Assembly (NCBI GenBank): GCA_020746875.1
Contig: JAGTJL010000032.1
Coordinates: 62,001-126,000, forward strand
Length of the DNA: 64,000 nt
Source: Rhexocercosporidium sp. MPI-PUGE-AT-0058
Taxonomy: Eukaryota > Ascomycota > Leotiomycetes > Helotiales
Direction: 5' to 3'
Part shown: in pieces, positions 57,826-64,000 of the stretch
Layout: each line of letters opens with the position of its first letter
Numbering within the stretch: the first letter of the stretch is position 1
Program-made: the position numbers and the translations under genes
Notes under the pieces: model-generated
The model's database searches: none
What the model was told of the DNA's origin: nothing
The model's input: the letters and a program-made list of their open reading frames with translations, nothing else

Positions 57826-58443
57826 CATGCCTATTGCAAGATACCCCTCAGTCAGCTGCAGTACCAAGTCCAATAGTCGAAGTCGTGCATTTTAAGTTGC
57901 AGCGGAGGATGATGCCAAGCTTTCTATGTCTCGGCAGTTCCCTCTTTAGGCAGGTAACTACCGTGTAAGCACTCCCACAGAGGCGCATGGCTACTGACCT
58001 CGGACCTCTCGTGAACACGGGGCGTGAGATTTTTCATTGACAAAGAAAGATGTCATAAATCACTATTTGAAATTCTGGTAAAGAAGGTACTTCACTGTCC
58101 ACCTGCTATCGCACAGTTTAAGCTTTATGAAAATATCAATATTAAATTTATATTGCTTACGATTATACAGAAGGCTTAGGATCGCTCAGCGAAGAGCAAA
58201 ACCAGGACATCTGCAGAAAGAACTCTACGCATAAACCGAGAAAATCTCCACTTTTCACTGCATGCTAGTCCTCGCGCATCTTCTTTGGAGAGGGCACTAA
58301 CTTTGACCATGCAGATTCCATCCACTTGCGTTTCTTTCCTTCAACCACCGAACTGCTATCTACCATTGTCCTCAAATCCGAAAGCGATCGTTCATACACT
58401 GTGACTTGATTAGCTTTCTCAAATTCATCAGGGGGACCGGAGG
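57826..58443. other. intergenic, no gene recognised
   Basis: This is the 3' side of the small hypothetical gene and of the caspase-like gene. No feature was recognised. It is AT-rich around 58100-58170. Confidence 0.45.
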
Positions 58444-60215
58444 TTAATTACTCTTGACCAATATAGAGATTGCTTGGTCTATACGAGATTTGTTCCAGTC
58501 GCTCAGGCATGCAGCGAGGTACATCGCAGGCTTGGGAAACTCCCGACCCTGTTGTGAAGTCGGCCTTCCTAAGATTCTCTTGCTCACTATTTCTTCTCGA
58601 GCATAATTATATGCGGAGCGAGATTTTCCGGAAGCATTTCTGATCCAGTCGTCCATGTCAATCGTCTGGCACCGGGGCCTATCGAGTCCAAGGTATTTCG
58701 CTAGCCGATTGGCATGCTCCATGAGGGACATTCTGTACTCAATCTGCGTCAATACAGTCTCGAGTTGCTCGCTTGTCATTGGAATCGATCTGTGAACATT
58801 CTTGATCCGGGTCAGCAATTCCATATTGCTGTAGACATTAGGCCTTCCGGGATTTGAATCAAGATAGATATTCCCAGCTCTTGCAACGTGTTTTCGAAAC
58901 TTTGCAAGTGGATCTACATCTCGGACTGACCCAAATCTTGACCTCAACGAAGCAGAAAGTCCGTGAAGAACATCTGGCGTCCAGGAGGGATTGAACTTTT
59001 CGAATAGTTCTGCGGAGTCATCGGGTTGGAGAACACCAGATGTATTGATGAGTTTATAAGAGCCGTCGGAATTGCGTCTCGAAGCGTCGCGATTCGTAAT
59101 GGGATGTTCGTATGCTGGTGGAACCCCTTTTAGAAGATTCCATCGGGCACGAAAGTGATATAGTGGTGCACCGGTGCGTGCCATATAGTCAAGGCCCCAG
59201 TTGTCGTTCTGGGCAGAAAAGGAAAATCCCTGGTCGTCGAGACGGTCGGTATGATAAGTGCAGACTCGCAAAATTGTATCCACATACTCCTTGTAGGTGA
59301 TTTCTTGCGTCGCACCAAGTTGATCAGAAGTTGTTGTGAGTGCACTACTAAAAATAGTCCCACAAGCACGACCCATGCTTTTGGGCTGCTCCCACGAGGA
59401 AGACTCATTTTCCTCTGAGGCTGCAGTTAATGCAGTGATGTTCAGAATATCTGGTCGCACAGTCCACCCTCCAGAATAGCAAGCAGCAGACATGACGCAG
59501 ATTTGGACATTCTGCTCACCAACAGCCTCGGAAAACATTTCTCGAGTCATGATATATTGAGGATCTTCGGAATTGATGCCACCAAGAAAAAGTCCCTTGC
59601 TCTCGAAATCACCATGTGAGAGAAGCACGACCAGAAAGTTTTGCTGTTGTTCTCGCGCTTCGATACATTCTTTCTTGAGCTGCTTGAGGAAGTCGACTCG
59701 CAGCTGGTTTGGATGCGAAACAGAAAAGTTCGGAGAGGAGAAATTCCTTGTTTCGAACATCTCTTTATTCATGACAATCTTTCTCTCTTCACAAGGGTTC
59801 CCTAGATTTGTCAGCGATAATCCAAATAGTAGAAGGTACTCGACATACCGTGAAGATACTCAATGTACTCGTCCACTATGTCCCTGAGTGAGACACAAGT
59901 CATGATCTTTTGGGAAGCTCCTAAGCCATCGAGAACGTGAAGTAGATAGAACCTAGATTTGTTTGAGTTACTTTTCAACATGAGGAGGAATACTTCAACT
60001 TACAGGTCCGAGAAAAACCACCCATCCCACATAGGAGAAGCCCATCCATGACCAAGGGGGTCATTTTGAACGCGTTCGTTGTTTATACCACAGAGAAACA
60101 AAACCCGAGTCTTTGATGTAACATCTGGAGGTGTGTTGGAAGGAAAGGAGTAGTTGACTATGTGAGGAACTCTTTGAGGACCACTGTTGTGCCATTCCTT
60201 AGTAGTGGAGAACAT
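58444..60215 (-). CDS. caspase-like (clan CD) cysteine peptidase-fold protein
   Basis: Exons on the minus strand are 60004-60215, 59849-59952 and 58444-59801; 558 codons, 557 residues. The clan CD dyad is visible: NFLVVLLSHGDFESKGLFLG (His near 168) and VQICVMSAACYSGGW (Cys near 213). Each follows a hydrophobic strand, with a spacing of about 45 residues as in caspases and legumains. Other motifs: an N-terminal strand TRVLFLCGIN, LGHGWASPMW, and SMGRACGTIFSSALTTTSD after the cysteine. The C-terminal 300 residues are helical and unrecognised. There is no signal peptide. It is not a standard metacaspase (different motifs, no Pro/Gln-rich prodomain). It may act in proteolysis-linked signalling or cell death; substrate unknown. 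Confidence 0.78.
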
Positions 60216-63134
60216 AATGAGCGGCTTTGCAGTTGAAGTGTAGAATATTGAGGAAGTATCTACGGTAGCTGATGGCAGAATGAGATTGCTAAGATACTGT
60301 GGTGGAGAGTTGTGATGAAAAGTTCAGAGAAATTATCCTGGGGAAGAAGAAACTTTAGGATGGAGGGGAGTGGTTCCTTTGCAATTGCAAGCAAGCCCAG
60401 GAAAAACTGTTTTGCGAAGCCTCTTTCATGAGTCACCCAAGAGCAGCTAGTTGGAGAATGATTCACGAATCCGATTTCGAAATTGAATCTGTCGCATTTA
60501 TTCACATCTGAACTAACAAGCGCAAGTCTCATGATTGTCGTCATGGCGAACTAAGTCTCGCGGTAGACTAGTGCAACCACGGAAAGATTTGAGAACAGAT
60601 GTCATGGCGAGGGCTTTCGGAATACAACCGGAGTGGCATCTTGATTTACTAATTGCTTCCCCAATTCCCACTTCTGCAATCTGTTTCCAAGTCCTCGCTT
60701 CTTCTGGGCCCTTCAATCACTTGAGAGCTTCAAGGAATTTCGAAAAGGTCCCTCAAGAGACAGCTGACAAAATTTATCAAGTGTCTTTCGAAGGAACTTC
60801 CCGAGATCCCCTATCAAACTTCAAGGATATTCAAAGACATCAATCCACCGTCTTCTCTATTATCTAGATAGTAATTTATTCAACCCGCACGAAGCGCGCA
60901 AACCGGCAGGGCACCGCGCTCCCGACAGCTCCTATTAAAAGCTCCTTCTTATACAAGCGCCACATCGGGCAGCTCAAGAAGGAGCTTTTCCTCCCTCCCG
61001 TCCCAGTCTGGGAATTCTCTTCCAAGCCCGGGACAATAATATGCCTCTCCAATAATAATCTTGATCTTTTCTTTCCCGGTTGCTCCGCAGAGCTCGCCAG
61101 TGTTTCAATATTTTGCTGCTCTCTCCTTCGCAGAGGTATCTTTTTTCTCTCTCGTTTTTCCCCCGTGTATTTTCGTGGGAGTTGGGTATGTTGGAGGTAT
61201 TTCGGAGGGCGGTTAGGGGATGCCTTCGAGAGAGAAGCGGAAGACCTGCCTTGAAGTCGGACTTCGACGGCAAGAGGATTCCGAGGATTCCGCTGTGATA
61301 GACATCGTCGAAAGGGAATTAGGGAAATCTAGCGGAGGTCAGCTATATACAGCCCAGAGATCCAGAACCATCTAGAGGAAGAGGAACGTACATGCGCGTG
61401 ACCTAGTCCATCGACCAAGACGTCTCTCCTCGCTATCCCAATCGTCATGCAACTAGCAATGCCTCTTCTCCAATCGGCAAGAGGCCAAATCGTCACCCCG
61501 CCACACCCCGCGATCGATCATCCATCACCGTTCTCTACTCATCCAACCACAGGGACATCCTCCTCAACTTATCATTCCTCAAACCCCCCCTAGCGATCCA
61601 ACCTGTCTCAACCACGGAACGGTGATGGATGACTTATCGTTGGGGAAAGAAGGGAAAGAAGGCGACTCCGAGGTAATCGGGATCTTTCATTTCTCGGGCG
61701 GCTAGATAATACTCTAGCGTGCTGGATTTGATACTGTGCTGAGATGTTCACGCAGTGCGGGGTATTTATCCTCTCGCTTGTATCACAACACGATCCTGAT
61801 GACTAAATATCAATTAGTGGAATTTCATATACACACTCGGTTGCTGAGAGACCGGAAGATATGTTTTGAGCATTAAAAATGTCTAAAACACAACTGTAAA
61901 CAGAGATTCCAAAATATTTAAAGAGAACCCTAGACTCAGAGATCCTGGAATGTTTAGACAGAACCGTACGCATGACATCCTCAGAGAACTACGTAGCGAA
62001 AGCTGGTCAATCGTTCCCGAACATGATGTTTAAGCAAAGAGAGGAACAGGATTTGATTAGCCATAAGCTCTACGTTTCTTTCACTTTTGGAAAGGGACTC
62101 CTCCCATTACGTCTGTCAAAGTTCAGCCCATGTTGAACATGCCTTCTTGTTTATGTTGAACTCTTCCGAAGCGAGCGAGTTCGTTAGGGAAGGAAAGTCG
62201 AAGTCGTAAACACATCACGCTCTTTCCTCGAATTTTGGCCACTTAGATCGCAGGTGACAATTCACAGAAGCCCTTTCTTTCACTTTCTAAAAAGGTAGGT
62301 ACAGAGTACATGCTTGTCTCAGCCAAAATATCTCTCTGTTTTTTCGCCACCATTCTTCGACCTCGGTACGAACCCATTAATTTAGACACCATGAAGCTCA
62401 GCATCCTCCTCCATCAGAGATATTCCCGCTAAACTACCAAGGTCTATCCGCACGTCCACCCTCTTTGCGGAATCCCCAACTCCGACCTCAAGCCTAGTCC
62501 AGGGATCGCCGTACCTACCACGCACCAACAATCCGGTTCCAACCTCCGAGTCTACGTTGAAAAATGCTGTGCTGATGTTGGTGATGCCATTCAGGGTATA
62601 CGATGCGTTTGTTCTATGATGTAAGGGTTGAGAATACAGCGCAGGTCCATGAGGGACGATTTAGATTCTTGAGCTATGATAAGGATTGTTTCGGGTTACA
62701 GGTGGGGGAAAGATGACTTGATTAGGTGAAGTGAGCCGTATAATACCGGCAAAGGGTTGTGGAAGGCCAGGAAGGTAACATTACCTTTGTCCTAGTGTTA
62801 TTGTTCGTTTGCGATAGAGTTCTTGCTTTAGTATTCTTTGTGATCAATGTGTGCAAGAAGGATTAGTAAACGTCTATATCATCATCAAAAACTCAAGCGT
62901 GAAGTTCAAGAGTTTCGGCAAGCGAGGCATACAGGGGAAGCATTTAGACTTGATCACACGCAGTAAGCAACATGTTTCAATTTCAACTAGGAAGCGCAAT
63001 CATCAAAAGTTCCAAAGAATGAAACAGCGAAGCACTCTTAACAATCCAGCCATAGAAGTCCAAGGAAATCACTGTCCACTTCCATCCCATCCACCGGCTT
63101 TCACACCCTCCAAAGTCAAGAGCTAAGGCACTGT
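60216..63134. other. long gene-free stretch
   Basis: No supported gene was seen in 2.9 kb. The frame at 60535-60867 lacks an ATG at its start and has no motif. A plausible short signal-like start (MKLSILLHQ near 62391) is stopped after 13 codons, and no splice solution was found. The part from 61380 to 61630 is CT/CA-rich. Confidence 0.4.
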
Positions 63135-63970
63135 TTAAGCCTTGGTATATCCAAGATTAGCATGCTTCCTCCAGAGATGCTCAGTGACCTTGTCAGCCCT
63201 CTTGTATCCCTTCCCGTGACTCTTTGGGCATCCCGGGATATGACAGAGGTAGATACCAGGGACGTTCAAGTGGACACTGTCCTCGTGACGCTTGCGATCC
63301 GCGGCGCGCTTAAAGCTCTTGTTGCAGAGTGGGAAATTACAGCGGATGAGACGGCCTTGGAGAGTGGATGAAGGAGAACCCGGAGTTGCTGGTGATCCAG
63401 TAGATCCTACTGGGAGGGTATTGAAGGATAGACTTGGGGTTGTATGTATGGTGTCGTTGTCGAAGCTGGGGAGGGGGTTGGCCACGGTGTCAGGCATGGC
63501 GAAGGGTGCTAACGGCATTCCAGAATTAAATGCCATCAAATTGGGAGCATCCATTGTGCCAAAGCCAAGGGTCGCCTTCCCTGGCTGGGTATTCATAAAT
63601 CCAAGGTGATGATTCGTCAATGCACTTCCAAGATCTGGAGGTGGATAAACGAAGTCGTTCTCGACAAGCAATGGAGAGACCTTGAGGTCCCGGGACTGTG
63701 GGAGCGAGTCCCAAGGAGCACCTGTCGGGAGTGTAACATTTTGATGCAAAGATGCCAAGCCATGCAATTCCCAAGCATCAGCAGCGTTGATGTTGTAGAA
63801 AACAGGAGCAAAAGCATCTGGCAAGAGAGGCCCCAAGCCACGGAGACCCCCTCCCGAAGCAACAATGGAATGTGAGCCATAGGAGCCGGGGGCAAGTACA
63901 GTTGGGTGAGTGGTTACACCAGTGGGATTGCCAGAGCCCCACTTAGTCGCTGTATCAGTTTGGTTCCTCA
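63135..63970 (-). CDS. C2H2 zinc-finger protein, 5' end outside the window
   Basis: The terminal exon of a minus-strand gene codes for about 278 residues. A Gly/Pro/Ser-rich region (GGGLRGLGPLLPDAFAPVF) precedes two C-terminal C2H2 fingers: one from CNFPLCNKSFKRAADRKRH to VH (CX4CX12HX4H) and one starting CHIPGCPKSHGKGYKRAD (CX4CX16HX4H). The frame has no ATG near its upstream end. A CTGCTAAC branch point followed by TAAG at 63971-63974 (read on the minus strand) suggests an acceptor, so earlier exons lie beyond position 64000. It is probably a nuclear DNA-binding regulator. Confidence 0.75.
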
Positions 63971-64000
63971 CTTACCCAGGCAATGTTAGCAGTTGAAAAA

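Noticed and set aside
60535..60867. 110-codon plus-strand frame
   Set aside because: It begins at a TTG, has no motif, and an overlapping antisense frame is equally long.
62391..62640. Possible small secreted protein starting MKLSILLHQ
   Set aside because: Stopped after 13 codons, and no intron arrangement gave a consistent continuation.
1..64000. CRISPR arrays, rRNA or tRNA genes
   Set aside because: No regularly spaced repeats, no rRNA-like blocks and no convincing tRNA B-box with cloverleaf partner were noticed. A tRNA search program was not available, so a missed tRNA is possible.

Overview
The window is nuclear DNA of a filamentous ascomycete (Pezizomycotina). The evidence is many short GT-AG introns, mostly 44-175 bp with CTAAC-type branch points, and CT-rich tracts before start codons. 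The gene families also fit: HET domain, fungalysin, a fungal Zn2Cys6 regulator, and a piggyBac copy whose damage looks like repeat-induced point mutation (RIP). The gene mix suggests a Leotiomycete, but that is inference. Gene density is low, with several gene-free stretches of 1-3 kb.

Left part (1-19 kb). After decayed fragments at 0.6 and 1.1-1.8 kb comes a secreted subtilisin-like protease (3219-6148, + strand, six exons). Next are a minus-strand unknown gene (6310-7439), an unrecognised plus-strand gene with a frame problem (8382-9185), a decayed F-box gene (10741-12358) and an intact sugar transporter (14266-16480, seven exons). A 2.05-kb piggyBac element (16768-18817) has 31-bp perfect inverted termini. 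Its transposase frame is free of indels but carries four stops.

Middle (21-41 kb). This part is mainly conserved housekeeping: a Zn2Cys6 regulator (21684-24189, -), a mitotic B-type cyclin (27428-29694, +), a mitochondrial aspartate/glutamate carrier (31371-33643, +) and the RNA polymerase III subunit RPC4 (39234-41340, +). Between the last two lie two minus-strand members of an uncharacterised family (34751-35457 and 35921-37970). The second is full length except for a TAG just before a splice donor. Relatives or fragments of this family also occur at 577-795 and probably 6310-7439.

Right part (42-64 kb). This part is accessory in character: an FAD monooxygenase (42630-43983, +), a decayed multidrug transporter (44657-45940, +), a HET-domain protein (46395-48533, -), a kynurenine formamidase-like hydrolase (49076-50048, +), a large GHKL-ATPase/coiled-coil protein (50692-53828, +, with an in-frame tail to 54128), a secreted fungalysin (55033-57260, -), a clan CD caspase-like protein (58444-60215, -) and a C2H2 zinc-finger protein running off the end (63135-63970, -). 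Within 14 kb, HET, GHKL-ATPase and caspase-like genes sit together. That is the most interesting neighbourhood, because each class occurs in self/non-self recognition or regulated cell death. A joint function is inference only.

Exon boundaries were worked out by hand. For most multi-exon genes the exon lengths sum to a whole number of codons. Family names rest on visible motifs, not on database searches.
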